Below are positions 8,368 to 15,969 of a stretch of DNA of 36,116 bases, piece after piece. Position 1 is the first letter of the stretch. Every line of letters starts with the position of its first letter. The position numbers and the translations under genes were made by a program. This stretch comes from CAYJAQ01 sp964368275 (GTDB taxonomy: Bacteria > Bacillota_I > Bacilli_A > ML615J-28 > CAG-313), in the NCBI GenBank assembly GCA_964368275.1, contig CAYJAQ010000009.1, positions 1-36,116 of the forward strand, read 5' to 3'. Below the pieces are notes generated by a model. The model made no database searches and was not told the origin of the DNA. It was given only the letters and a program-made list of their open reading frames with translations.

Positions 8368-9114
8368 ATGCTAGAAAAAACGATCTATAAACGTCAAAGT
8401 ACCAGAAGTTATATGTCAACATCCTTAGACCAAAAAACGCTAGAGGAGATTAAAAACTTCGGTGAGCAAGCAAAACCTTTGAATAGCGATATAAAAGTCA
8501 CCTTCAAAATTGTTGGGCCTGAAAGTATCAAAAGTATTTTAGCATGGCGTTCTCCTTATTATATAGCCATTTTTAGTGAAGAGAAGAATAATTATCTAAA
8601 TAATATAGGCTTTATTTTCCAGCAGTTTGATCTGTATTTACAAAGTATAGGGTTAGCCAGTTGCTGGGTTGGTATCGGTAAATTTTCCGGTGCCGGTCAA
8701 AAGGATGTATTTCAAGATGCAATAGTTATTGATAATGATTTGAAGTTTATTATTTTGCTGGCATTCGGATCTGCAAAAGATAATCATGGCGAACGTTCAA
8801 TTGAACAGTTTAAACGTAAAACACTTGTGGAAATTTCTGATTATCCTGATGAAAGATTAGAAGCAGCTCGTCTTGCTCCATCCGCTATGAATAGTCAACC
8901 TTGGTATTTTAGCCATGATAATAATATTATTCATGTTTATTCTATTAACCAAAATATTGCAAAGCGAATAGTTCTATCGTACATGAACAAGATTGATATT
9001 GGTATTGCCCTTGCACATTTATATATTACTAATAGTAACACTTTCAGGTTGGTAAAAGCAAAAGCACCCCAACAAATAAAAGGCTATTATTATGTGTGTA
9101 GTATTTCAATCTGA
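8368..9114 (+). CDS. Nitroreductase family protein (TM1586-type)
   Basis: The protein has 248 residues and begins LEKTIYKRQSTRSYMSTSLD, the standard FMN-binding start of nitroreductases (RxSxRxY). It contains two halves, the second starting RLAPSAMNSQPWYF, another FMN-contact motif of the family (APSAxNxQPW). The order and length resemble the TM1586-like group. It likely reduces flavins, quinones or nitro compounds with NAD(P)H; the substrate is not known. I prefer the ATG at 8368 because AAAGGA precedes it and family members begin at this point. The ATG at 8338 overlaps the previous stop (ATGA) and cannot be excluded. Confidence 0.75.
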   Translation: MLEKTIYKRQSTRSYMSTSLDQKTLEEIKNFGEQAKPLNSDIKVTFKIVGPESIKSILAWRSPYYIAIFSEEKNNYLNNIGFIFQQFDLYLQSIGLASCWVGIGKFSGAGQKDVFQDAIVIDNDLKFIILLAFGSAKDNHGERSIEQFKRKTLVEISDYPDERLEAARLAPSAMNSQPWYFSHDNNIIHVYSINQNIAKRIVLSYMNKIDIGIALAHLYITNSNTFRLVKAKAPQQIKGYYYVCSISI

Positions 9115-9117
9115 ACT

Positions 9118-9145
9118 AAAAAAAGACCTATTGGTCTTTTTTTCT
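9118..9145 (+). terminator. Rho-independent terminator
   Basis: The stem AAAAAAAGACC/GGTCTTTTTTT has a 4-base loop (9129-9132) and runs into a T-rich tail directly after the nitroreductase stop codon. Confidence 0.88.
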
Positions 9146-9186
9146 TTCTTATATGACAATATCTAACAAATAATTATTCCAAACAT

Positions 9187-9215
9187 TTTACAAAGCTTCT
9201 AATTTATGATATAAT
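9187..9215 (+). promoter_or_regulatory. Promoter of the oadB leader transcript
   Basis: TTTACA (9187-9192), a 17-base spacer, and TATAAT (9210-9215) with TG-A before it (extended -10). The transcript would carry a leader of about 95 bases. Confidence 0.75.
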
Positions 9216-9237
9216 ATTGAAAAGTAAATAAATAGTA

Positions 9238-9321
9238 ATGGTGGAGTCTGTCAAATGGCAGCTAACGCTGTTTTATTTTTTACAAACAAATATTAGGAAA
9301 GAAATAGAGGTAACAACATGA
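9238..9321 (+). promoter_or_regulatory. Structured leader of oadB with mutually exclusive hairpins and a possible 27-codon ORF
   Basis: A hairpin CTGTC (9248-9252)/GGCAG (9257-9261) competes with GGCAGC (9257-9262)/GCTGTT (9267-9272), which includes two G-U pairs. The second is followed by TTTTATTTTTT (9271-9281) and so resembles a weak terminator. The same region is an open frame from ATG 9238 to a TGA at 9319-9321 that overlaps the ATG of oadB; it begins MVESVKWQLTLFYF and lacks a clear ribosome binding site. Either attenuation or translational coupling is possible. I could not match it to a riboswitch class from memory. Confidence 0.4.
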
Positions 9322-10454
9322 AATTTATGATTGAAGGCCTGTTGAATGTTACTTGGCAACAAGGCATAATGTATTTAGTAGGCTTTATATTAATCTTTCT
9401 TGCCATTAAGAAGAATCTAGAACCAGCTCTATTATTACCAATGGGTTTTGGCGCTATTTTGGTAAATATTCCTTTTTCTGGTGTAATTAATCAAAGTATT
9501 GCTGGTATTGGCGAAGTAAACGGAATTATTGAATGGTTATTCGCTGTTGGTATTGAAGCATCAGAAGCTCTACCATTATTATTATTTATTGGTATAGGTG
9601 CGATGATGGACTTTGGGCCAATTTTAGCTAATCCCAAATTAATGATTTTTGGTGGTGTTGCGCAAATTGGTATTTTTATTACAATAGTACTGGCTGCCCT
9701 ATTAGGCTTCTCACTAACTGATGCTGCTAGTATTGGTATTATTGGTGCTGCCGATGGACCTACTTCAATTTTAGTTTCGCAGGTATTAGATAGTAAATAT
9801 ATTGGGGCAATTGCGGTCGCAGCGTATAGTTATATGGCATTGGTACCAATTATTCAACCAATGGTAATTAAACTATGCACTACTAAAAAGGAACGTAGAA
9901 TTAGAATGGAATATAATCCCGCTTCTATTAGTAAAAAGACTAGAATTATTTTTCCAATTATGGTAACGATTATTGCTGGACTAATTGCTCCTGCTTCAAT
10001 ATCATTAGTTGGATTCTTAATGTTTGGTAACTTAATTAAAGAATGTGGAGTTCTCGATAGCCTATCTGACGAAGCTAGTAAGCATTTAAGTAATTTAGTA
10101 ACATTACTTTTAGGTATAACAATTTCTTTCAGTATGCGTGCTGAATACTTTGTTCAATTAGAGACATTGATGATTATGGGATTAGGTTTATTAGCCTTTA
10201 TGTTTGACACTGCAGGTGGCGTAATGTTTGGTAAACTTATTAACTTATTCTCTAAAAAGAAGATAAACCCAATGGTTGGGGCTGCTGGTATTTCTGCTTT
10301 CCCAATGTCATGTCGTGTTGTTCAAAAATTAGGTATTGAAGCTGATCCTGAAAATCATTTATTAATGCATGCTGCTGGTGCCAATGTAGCTGGACAAATC
10401 GCTTCAGTTATCGCAGGTGGAGTAATTCTTTACCTAGTACCATTAATGTTATAG
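9318..10454 (+). CDS. oadB: Sodium-pumping decarboxylase beta subunit (OadB family)
   Basis: This is a 378-residue membrane protein with about eleven helices and the family motif GIIGAADGPTSILVS, in which the Asp is the conserved Na+ site residue. The late motif GAAGISAFPMSCRVVQKLG is also characteristic. In the full complex the beta subunit decarboxylates carboxybiotin and exports Na+; the alpha carboxyltransferase and the biotin carrier supply the substrate. Neither of those is in this window, so the parent acid (oxaloacetate, methylmalonyl-CoA or glutaconyl-CoA) is unknown. Other members named MmdB or GcdB have the same fold, so the symbol marks the family only. A small membrane protein gene follows 9 bases downstream. 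Confidence 0.9.
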   Translation: MKFMIEGLLNVTWQQGIMYLVGFILIFLAIKKNLEPALLLPMGFGAILVNIPFSGVINQSIAGIGEVNGIIEWLFAVGIEASEALPLLLFIGIGAMMDFGPILANPKLMIFGGVAQIGIFITIVLAALLGFSLTDAASIGIIGAADGPTSILVSQVLDSKYIGAIAVAAYSYMALVPIIQPMVIKLCTTKKERRIRMEYNPASISKKTRIIFPIMVTIIAGLIAPASISLVGFLMFGNLIKECGVLDSLSDEASKHLSNLVTLLLGITISFSMRAEYFVQLETLMIMGLGLLAFMFDTAGGVMFGKLINLFSKKKINPMVGAAGISAFPMSCRVVQKLGIEADPENHLLMHAAGANVAGQIASVIAGGVILYLVPLML

Positions 10455-10463
10455 GAGGCTTAT

Positions 10464-10610
10464 ATGAGTGAAGATGTCTTAAAAATTGTTTTACAAGCTC
10501 TTGAGCTTTTCTGGAAAGGTATGGCAGCAATTTTGATTGCCATGTTGATTATCTGCTTTGTAACTGTAGCGATTAATACGCTAACCAAAGAACGCAAGGC
10601 TCGTAAATAG
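10464..10610 (+). CDS. Small single-span membrane protein, possible decarboxylase gamma (OadG-like) subunit
   Basis: A 48-residue open frame starts at ATG 10464, five bases after AGGAGG, 9 bases downstream of oadB. It begins MSEDVLKIVLQALELFWKG, has one hydrophobic helix (about residues 19-39, MAAILIAMLIICFVTVAI) and ends in a basic tail (TKERKARK). The gamma subunits of Na+-pumping decarboxylases are also small one-helix proteins that hold the complex together. Size, placement and topology suggest that role, but there is too little sequence to prove homology. A strong terminator follows immediately, which supports it as the last gene of the operon. Confidence 0.75.
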   Translation: MSEDVLKIVLQALELFWKGMAAILIAMLIICFVTVAINTLTKERKARK

Positions 10611-10617
10611 TAAAATG

Positions 10618-10646
10618 CCTATGGATTTTCCATAGGTTTTTATTTT
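10618..10646 (+). terminator. Rho-independent terminator
   Basis: CCTATGGA (10618-10625) pairs with TCCATAGG (10629-10636), followed by TTTTTATTTT. It ends the oadB operon. Confidence 0.92.
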
Positions 10647-10678
10647 AAAGCAAAATAATATCTTCTTCCTGCGCTTTA

Positions 10679-10687
10679 TGATATAAT
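10679..10687 (+). promoter_or_regulatory. Extended -10 promoter of the DUF3737 gene
   Basis: TG-A-TATAAT (hexamer 10682-10687) with no good -35 at the right distance. The leader is about 15 bases. Confidence 0.6.
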
Positions 10688-10708
10688 ATAGATAAAGAGA
10701 GTGTTAAT

Positions 10709-11554
10709 ATGAAACAAGAAGTTAAAAACCAAAATTTTGATGAGGAAAGAGCCTTGTATAATCTGATTGATACTAAGGTTATTAATTGTACTTTTGCTGG
10801 ACCTTTGGATGGTGAGTCAGTACTAAAAGAAACACGTAATTGTTTGATAAGCGATTGCTCATTTTCTCTGCGCTACCCCCTTTGGCACGCAAAGAAGTAT
10901 GAACTATTAAATAGCAAAATGGACGAAAAGACACGAGCACCAATTTGGTATGCGACAGAAGGCCTTATAAGTGATTGTGAAATATACGGAATAAAGTCAG
11001 TACGTGAATGTATTGACGTTACCATTAATAATTCTAATATTATTTCATCAGAGTTTGGGTGGAAGTGCAATAATGTACGAATTAATAATAGTAGCATTAC
11101 TAGTGAATATTTTTTATTAGAAACTAAAAATGTGAAAATTGACGAGCTAAAACTAAAAGGAAAATATACTTTTCAATATACTACTAATGTGTTGATCACT
11201 AATTCCGAGCTTGATACGAAAGATGCTTTTTGGCATAGTACTAATGTAACAGTAAAAGATTCCATTGTTAAAGGTGAATACTTAGGTTGGTTTTCTGATG
11301 GATTAACCCTGATTAATTGCCACATTATTGGTGCTCAGCCCCTTTGCTATTGCAAAAACTTACGTTTAGTTAATTGCACAATGGAAGATACTGATCTTGC
11401 CTTTGAATATTCTGATGTTGAAGCCGATGTACGTGGTAATGTTTTATCAATTAAGAACCCTGCCTCAGGCGTAATCGTATGTGATAGTGTAGGCGAAATT
11501 ATTCACGATCACACCATAATGGATTGTGCTGGGGTAGTAAAAATACGTAAATAA
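10709..11554 (+). CDS. DUF3737 family beta-helix protein
   Basis: The 281-residue protein is made of short repeated strands of about 18-22 residues (for example LISDCSFSLRYPLWHAKKYE, GLISDCEIYGIKSVRECIDV, NVTVKDSIVKGEYLGWFSDG). This pattern predicts a right-handed parallel beta-helix, as in pectate-lyase-like folds. Aromatic residues recur at similar places (PLWHA, APIWYA, EFGWKC, AFWHST, YLGWFS), which matches DUF3737. There is no signal peptide, so it should be cytosolic. The function of the family is not established; I see no catalytic motif. It is a single gene between a promoter and a terminator. Confidence 0.8.
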   Translation: MKQEVKNQNFDEERALYNLIDTKVINCTFAGPLDGESVLKETRNCLISDCSFSLRYPLWHAKKYELLNSKMDEKTRAPIWYATEGLISDCEIYGIKSVRECIDVTINNSNIISSEFGWKCNNVRINNSSITSEYFLLETKNVKIDELKLKGKYTFQYTTNVLITNSELDTKDAFWHSTNVTVKDSIVKGEYLGWFSDGLTLINCHIIGAQPLCYCKNLRLVNCTMEDTDLAFEYSDVEADVRGNVLSIKNPASGVIVCDSVGEIIHDHTIMDCAGVVKIRK

Positions 11555-11561
11555 TTAACAG

Positions 11562-11600
11562 GTGTCAAAGTTTTTATTATAAAATCGGTGACACTTTTTC
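11562..11600 (+). terminator. Probable Rho-independent terminator
   Basis: GTGTCA (11562-11567) pairs with TGACAC (11589-11594), with an inner TTTTA/TAAAA stem, followed by TTTTTC. The stem is interrupted, so strength is moderate. Confidence 0.7.
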
Positions 11601-11648
11601 TTATGCTAAAAATAACTAAAAATTTATTAAAATATTATGTAAATTCTA

Positions 11649-11677
11649 TTGCAAAATAAATGTCTATTTGGTATAAT
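11649..11677 (+). promoter_or_regulatory. Promoter of the BMP lipoprotein gene
   Basis: TTGCAA (11649-11654), a 17-base spacer, and TATAAT (11672-11677) with TG-G before it. Confidence 0.8.
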
Positions 11678-11682
11678 TAACG

Positions 11683-11695
11683 TGTGTTTGACACA
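11683..11695 (+). repeat. Small palindrome at the start site of the BMP gene
   Basis: TGTGT-TTG-ACACA lies at or just after the predicted transcription start. It could be an operator half-pair or a 5' mRNA hairpin. It does not fit the catabolite control (cre) consensus. Confidence 0.35.
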
Positions 11696-11719
11696 AAATA
11701 AAAATATATGGAGGAAAAA

Positions 11720-12826
11720 ATGAAGAAAGTATTCTTATGCTTCGTCACTTTATTATTTGCGTTAAGTTTAACAGCATGTAAAGATGATGAAAAGAAAAAT
11801 GGCTACGACTATGATGCTATTCCAGATACAATGGAATCTTCAACTTATGAAATTGCGTTTGTTACTGATATTGGACAATTAAAGGACAAATCATTTAACC
11901 AGGGCACATGGGAAGGTATTAAGAGATACGCTCATGAAAACAGTAAATCATATAAATATTATCAACCAGCTAATGGCGATTCTGCTACTGATGATGATAG
12001 ATATGATGCAATGAAAGCAGCTGCTAACAATGGCGCAAAAGTTATTGTTTGTGCAGGTTTCATGCAAGGTAACGCTTTAGCAAAAGCTGCTAATGAATTT
12101 ACTGATGTTAAATTTGTTTTCGTTGATGGTTGGACATTAGGTTTAGAAAATGTTACTGCTGTATTATTCAAAGAAGAACAATCAGGCTATTTAGCTGGTT
12201 ATGCTGCAGTAATGGAAGGTTATACTAAACTTGGATTTGCTGGCGGCGGTGGAGGATCTAACCCTGCTTGTCAAAGATTCGGTTATGGTTATATTCAAGG
12301 AGCTAATGACGCTGCTAAATCAAAGGGTATCACTGTTACTATGAAATATAGTTGGAAATACGGTTCTACTTTCTCTGCATCAGCTGATCTTCAAGGAATG
12401 CTTGAAGGCTGGTATGTAACAGGTACTGAAGTTGTATTTGCATGTGGTGGTTCTATGTGTAATAGTGCTTTCGCTGCTGCTGCTGCTAATGGCGCAAAAG
12501 TTATTGGTGTAGACGTTGACCAATCTGGTGATTCAAATACTGTTATCACTTCAGCTATGAAAGGCTTAAGAGAAGGTACAATGTTTGCTCTTGGCAAATA
12601 CTTTAATGGCAATTGGTCAGAAATTAGTGATAAAGCTGCTAACTTAGGTGCTAGTGACGATGCAGTAGGTCTTCCTACTGATACATGGAGATTAGAAAAT
12701 TTCACTGTTGAAGAATATAACGAAATCTTTAAAAATATTAAAGATGGCTTAGTAGCTATAGACAATAATCCTGCTGGTGCAGAAACTAAGAACTATACAA
12801 ATGTTACTATAGATTACGAAGAATAA
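11720..12826 (+). CDS. nupN: BMP/PnrA-type nucleoside-binding lipoprotein
   Basis: The 368-residue precursor has a lipoprotein signal with lipobox LTAC (Cys20). The mature part is a BMP family solute-binding protein: EIAFVTDIGQLKDKSFNQGT, then DVKFVFVDGW and GSNPACQRFGYGYIQGA. PnrA of Treponema and NupN of Bacillus bind purine nucleosides and deliver them to a dedicated ABC importer. The ATP-binding and permease genes follow, completing the importer. GGAGG (11710-11714) points to the ATG at 11720 rather than 11708. The gene has its own terminator, which would let the binding protein be made in excess over the membrane parts. Confidence 0.9.
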   Translation: MKKVFLCFVTLLFALSLTACKDDEKKNGYDYDAIPDTMESSTYEIAFVTDIGQLKDKSFNQGTWEGIKRYAHENSKSYKYYQPANGDSATDDDRYDAMKAAANNGAKVIVCAGFMQGNALAKAANEFTDVKFVFVDGWTLGLENVTAVLFKEEQSGYLAGYAAVMEGYTKLGFAGGGGGSNPACQRFGYGYIQGANDAAKSKGITVTMKYSWKYGSTFSASADLQGMLEGWYVTGTEVVFACGGSMCNSAFAAAAANGAKVIGVDVDQSGDSNTVITSAMKGLREGTMFALGKYFNGNWSEISDKAANLGASDDAVGLPTDTWRLENFTVEEYNEIFKNIKDGLVAIDNNPAGAETKNYTNVTIDYEE

Positions 12827-12850
12827 TCACTAATTAACTAAACTTCTTGA

Positions 12851-12888
12851 ATGTGGTTACAGGCATATGCTTTGTAACCACATTTTTA
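12851..12888 (+). terminator. Rho-independent terminator
   Basis: An 11-bp stem, ATGTGGTTACA (12851-12861)/TGTAACCACAT (12873-12883), is followed by TTTTT. It separates the binding-protein gene from the ATPase-permease genes. Confidence 0.92.
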
Positions 12889-12923
12889 ATAATGATACTT
12901 TCTTCAAAATGTTTTTAAATAAA

Positions 12924-12952
12924 TTGCATTTTTTATGTAATTGTAATATAAT
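12924..12952 (+). promoter_or_regulatory. Promoter of the nucleoside ABC ATPase-permease operon
   Basis: TTGCAT (12924-12929), a 17-base spacer, and TATAAT (12947-12952). Confidence 0.75.
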
Positions 12953-12979
12953 TTTTATAAAGAAGGATGGTACAAGACT

Positions 12980-14518
12980 TTGGATAATTATGTAATTGAA
13001 ATGCTAAACATAACTAAAGAATTTCCTGGAATAAAAGCAAATGACAATGTTAGTTTACAAATCAAAAAGGGTGAAATACATGCCCTGTTAGGTGAAAATG
13101 GGGCTGGTAAATCAACATTAATGAGTGTGCTATTTGGCTTATATCAGCCTGATGAAGGTGTTATCAAAAAAGATGGACAACTTGTCCAAATCAACAATCC
13201 TAATGATGCTAATGCATTAGGAATTGGTATGGTTCATCAGCACTTTAAACTAGTTGATGTCTTTACTGTCTTAGATAATATTATTTTAGGTATGGAAACG
13301 ACCAAACTTGGCTTTTTGCAAAAGAAAGAAGCACGTTCCAAAGTGCTTGAACTTTCAAAAAATTATGGATTGTATGTTGATGTCGATGCATTAATTGAAA
13401 ATATCACTATAGGTATGCAACAAAGAGTTGAAATATTGAAAATGTTATATCGCAATAACGATATCCTAATTTTTGATGAGCCAACTGCCGTTTTAACTCC
13501 CCAAGAAATTGAAGAACTACTAGATATAATGCGTAGTATGGCTGAGAGTGGTAAATCAATAGTTTTTATTACTCATAAGTTAAATGAAATATTACAAGTA
13601 GCAGATCGCTGTACGGTCTTGCGAAAAGGCAAATATATTGGTACAGTTGATGTAAAGACTACTACTAAAGAAGAATTATCAGAAATGATGGTTGGCAGAA
13701 AGATAGAATTTAACATTGAGAAGAAATTGAATGTGCCAGGAAAAGAGATTTTAAAAATTAAGAATATGTCAATATACTCAAAAGCCAAAAAACGGCATGT
13801 TGTTAATCAGGTTAGTTTCTCGGTTCATGCTGGTGAAATAGTGTGTATTGCGGGTATTGATGGAAATGGGCAAACTGAGTTTATCCATGGACTTACTGGT
13901 TTGGAACCTGTGCATGGAGGATCAATATATTTAAATGGCAGCGATATTACAAATATGTCAATACGTAATCGCAATATTTCAGGAATGTCACATATTCCGG
14001 AAGACCGTCATAAACATGGACTGATTCTTGATTTTTCCCTTGAAGATAATATGGTATTACAACGCTATTTTGAATCTGATTTTCAAAATCATGGTTTTAT
14101 TAAACGTGATGCCATTCGCTCATATGCTGATAAACTAATTGAACAATATGATGTAAGAAGTGGACAAGGTCCGATAACAGTTGCTCGCTCAATGTCAGGT
14201 GGTAATCAACAAAAAGCGATTATTGCTCGTGAGATTGATCGTAATCCGGAATTGCTAGTAGCTGTTCAACCAACTCGTGGTCTTGATATTGGAGCTATTG
14301 AATATATTCATAAACAAATTATTGCGCAGCGGGATGCTGGCAAGGCTGTATTACTTATATCACTAGAATTAGATGAAGTAATGAATTTATCAGATCGAAT
14401 TCTTGTAATGTACGAAGGTGAAATTGTCGGTGAATTAGATCCTAAGACTACAACCATAAATGAATTAGGTCTTTATATGTCAGGTGCTAAACGTGATAAG
14501 AAGGAGGCAAATGCATGA
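12980..14518 (+). CDS. nupO: Nucleoside ABC importer, tandem ATP-binding protein
   Basis: The 512-residue protein has two ABC domains. Domain 1 carries Walker A GENGAGKST (about residues 38-46), the signature IGMQQR and Walker B ILIFDEPTAVLTP. Domain 2 has the altered P-loop GIDGNGQTE typical of this family, the signature SGGNQQKAIIAREI, and LLVAVQPTRGLD in place of a normal Walker B. This two-domain form energises BMP-type nucleoside importers (NupO/YufO). The start is a TTG at 12980: family members begin with a short segment before VIEMLNITKEFPG, and no ATG is available there. The next gene overlaps it by ATGA, giving translational coupling. Confidence 0.9.
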   Translation: MDNYVIEMLNITKEFPGIKANDNVSLQIKKGEIHALLGENGAGKSTLMSVLFGLYQPDEGVIKKDGQLVQINNPNDANALGIGMVHQHFKLVDVFTVLDNIILGMETTKLGFLQKKEARSKVLELSKNYGLYVDVDALIENITIGMQQRVEILKMLYRNNDILIFDEPTAVLTPQEIEELLDIMRSMAESGKSIVFITHKLNEILQVADRCTVLRKGKYIGTVDVKTTTKEELSEMMVGRKIEFNIEKKLNVPGKEILKIKNMSIYSKAKKRHVVNQVSFSVHAGEIVCIAGIDGNGQTEFIHGLTGLEPVHGGSIYLNGSDITNMSIRNRNISGMSHIPEDRHKHGLILDFSLEDNMVLQRYFESDFQNHGFIKRDAIRSYADKLIEQYDVRSGQGPITVARSMSGGNQQKAIIAREIDRNPELLVAVQPTRGLDIGAIEYIHKQIIAQRDAGKAVLLISLELDEVMNLSDRILVMYEGEIVGELDPKTTTINELGLYMSGAKRDKKEANA

Positions 14519-15969
14519 TTGGAAAAATAATTTTAATTTGTCTACTTATTATTATAACTTTATCTTTGGTAATTTATTTTGCTAGAAAGGTTAAGTTTGT
14601 GAAGCCAGTTGCTGACTTTTTAAGCAAATGGCTAAAAAAGATATTTAAAGATCAATCTGATCCAAATAATCCCGATGGTGATCCAATTCCTTGGGTAAAA
14701 TATGTTTGGGCAAAACCATCAGTAAAAGCAATAGCAGCTTCACTGATTTCAATTGTATGTGGTATGATTTTTGGTAGTATAATATTATTATGCTTATCTG
14801 GTCAAACTATTGGCGGGCTCACCATTTCGCGTAAAGCTGGTTGGGAAGGTATTCAATTAATCATTGGTGGTGTATTTAATACAGGTAGAAGTGCATCTGG
14901 TAGCTTAACTTTTGGTTGGAATGGAGCAAACATTGGTAATATGCTTTTTAATGCCACACCTTTGATTCTTACCGGTTTATCAGTAGCACTTGCCTTTAAG
15001 ACAGGACTATTTAATATAGGTACACCAGGTCAATACTTAATGGGTACTGCTGCTACCTTAATACTTGCATTGATTATTCCTACAACAGCTGTTCCTGCTT
15101 TCTTTGTCTGGTTGATTGCCTTTTTAGGAGGTATCTTAGCAGGTGCACTTTGGGGTAGTATACCAGGCCTATTTAAGGCATATCTCAATGTTAATGAGGT
15201 AATAACGTGTATCATGACAAACTGGATTGCTGCGAACATTGTTACCGCATTATTTGATAAAACTACTGGCCCATTTAAAATGTTGCTAGACCCTAGTGCT
15301 ACCAAAAATGGTTCATACGTATTTAAAACTACGCAAAATAATGTAGCGACAAGTAAGCTTGGTCTTGATTACCTCTTTGAAGGTTCACAAGTAAATGGTG
15401 GTATTATTATTGCTATTGTTATTGCGATAATAATCTTCATCATTTTAAATAAAACAACATTTGGATATGAACTAAAAGCTTGTGGAAGTAATCGTAATGC
15501 TGCGAAATATGCTGGTATTAATGAAAGAAAGAATATTGTACTCTCAATGGTAATTGCTGGTGCTTTAGCAGGAGCAGGAGCCTCTTTGTATTACCTTTCC
15601 GGAAATACAGAGTTCTATTGGGAAACATATCAATCACTTCCCGCAATTGGTTTTAATGGAATTCCAGTTGCCCTACTTGCGACGAATAATCCAATAGGGG
15701 TAGTTTTCTCAGCTTGCTTTATGGCATATTTAGATGTAGCTGGTATGCAACTTAAATATATGACAAGTTATAATGAATACATAACCAGTATAATTGCTGC
15801 TATTATCGTATATTTTAGTGCTTTCTCTTTGTTGATAAAACAGATATTGAGTGGGGCTATTAAGCGAAAGAAAGCTAAGAAAGAATTACTAAGTGAAAAT
15901 ATAATTGATAATGACAGTGAAGAAACACTAGTAACTGCTACAGAAGCAAATAAGGAGGTGGACGAATAA
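14515..15969 (+). CDS. nupP: Nucleoside ABC importer permease 1
   Basis: This 484-residue membrane protein has about ten helices. An extra N-terminal helix and a charged loop (residues about 1-65) come before the conserved permease core. Core motifs include GLFNIGTPGQYLMG, NVNEVITCIMTNWIA and GYELKACGSNRNAAKYAGI, which match the NupP/YufP branch of the BPD_transp_2 family. Residues near the end are acidic (IIDNDSEETLV). AAGGAGG precedes the ATG, which overlaps the stop of the ATPase gene; its own stop overlaps the start of the second permease. The three genes therefore form one tightly coupled unit. Confidence 0.9.
   Translation: MIGKIILICLLIIITLSLVIYFARKVKFVKPVADFLSKWLKKIFKDQSDPNNPDGDPIPWVKYVWAKPSVKAIAASLISIVCGMIFGSIILLCLSGQTIGGLTISRKAGWEGIQLIIGGVFNTGRSASGSLTFGWNGANIGNMLFNATPLILTGLSVALAFKTGLFNIGTPGQYLMGTAATLILALIIPTTAVPAFFVWLIAFLGGILAGALWGSIPGLFKAYLNVNEVITCIMTNWIAANIVTALFDKTTGPFKMLLDPSATKNGSYVFKTTQNNVATSKLGLDYLFEGSQVNGGIIIAIVIAIIIFIILNKTTFGYELKACGSNRNAAKYAGINERKNIVLSMVIAGALAGAGASLYYLSGNTEFYWETYQSLPAIGFNGIPVALLATNNPIGVVFSACFMAYLDVAGMQLKYMTSYNEYITSIIAAIIVYFSAFSLLIKQILSGAIKRKKAKKELLSENIIDNDSEETLVTATEANKEVDE

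Noticed and set aside
9238..9285. Fluoride (crcB) riboswitch before oadB
   Set aside because: The start ATGGTGGAGTC and an AAA stretch recall the class, but the conserved downstream GATG...CTCCTAC part that closes the fold is missing, and the gene is not a fluoride exporter.
12391..12765. A 124-codon antisense open frame within the BMP gene
   Set aside because: It is the reverse of a strongly coding region with a lipobox and family motifs; it has no ribosome binding site and no recognisable protein pattern.
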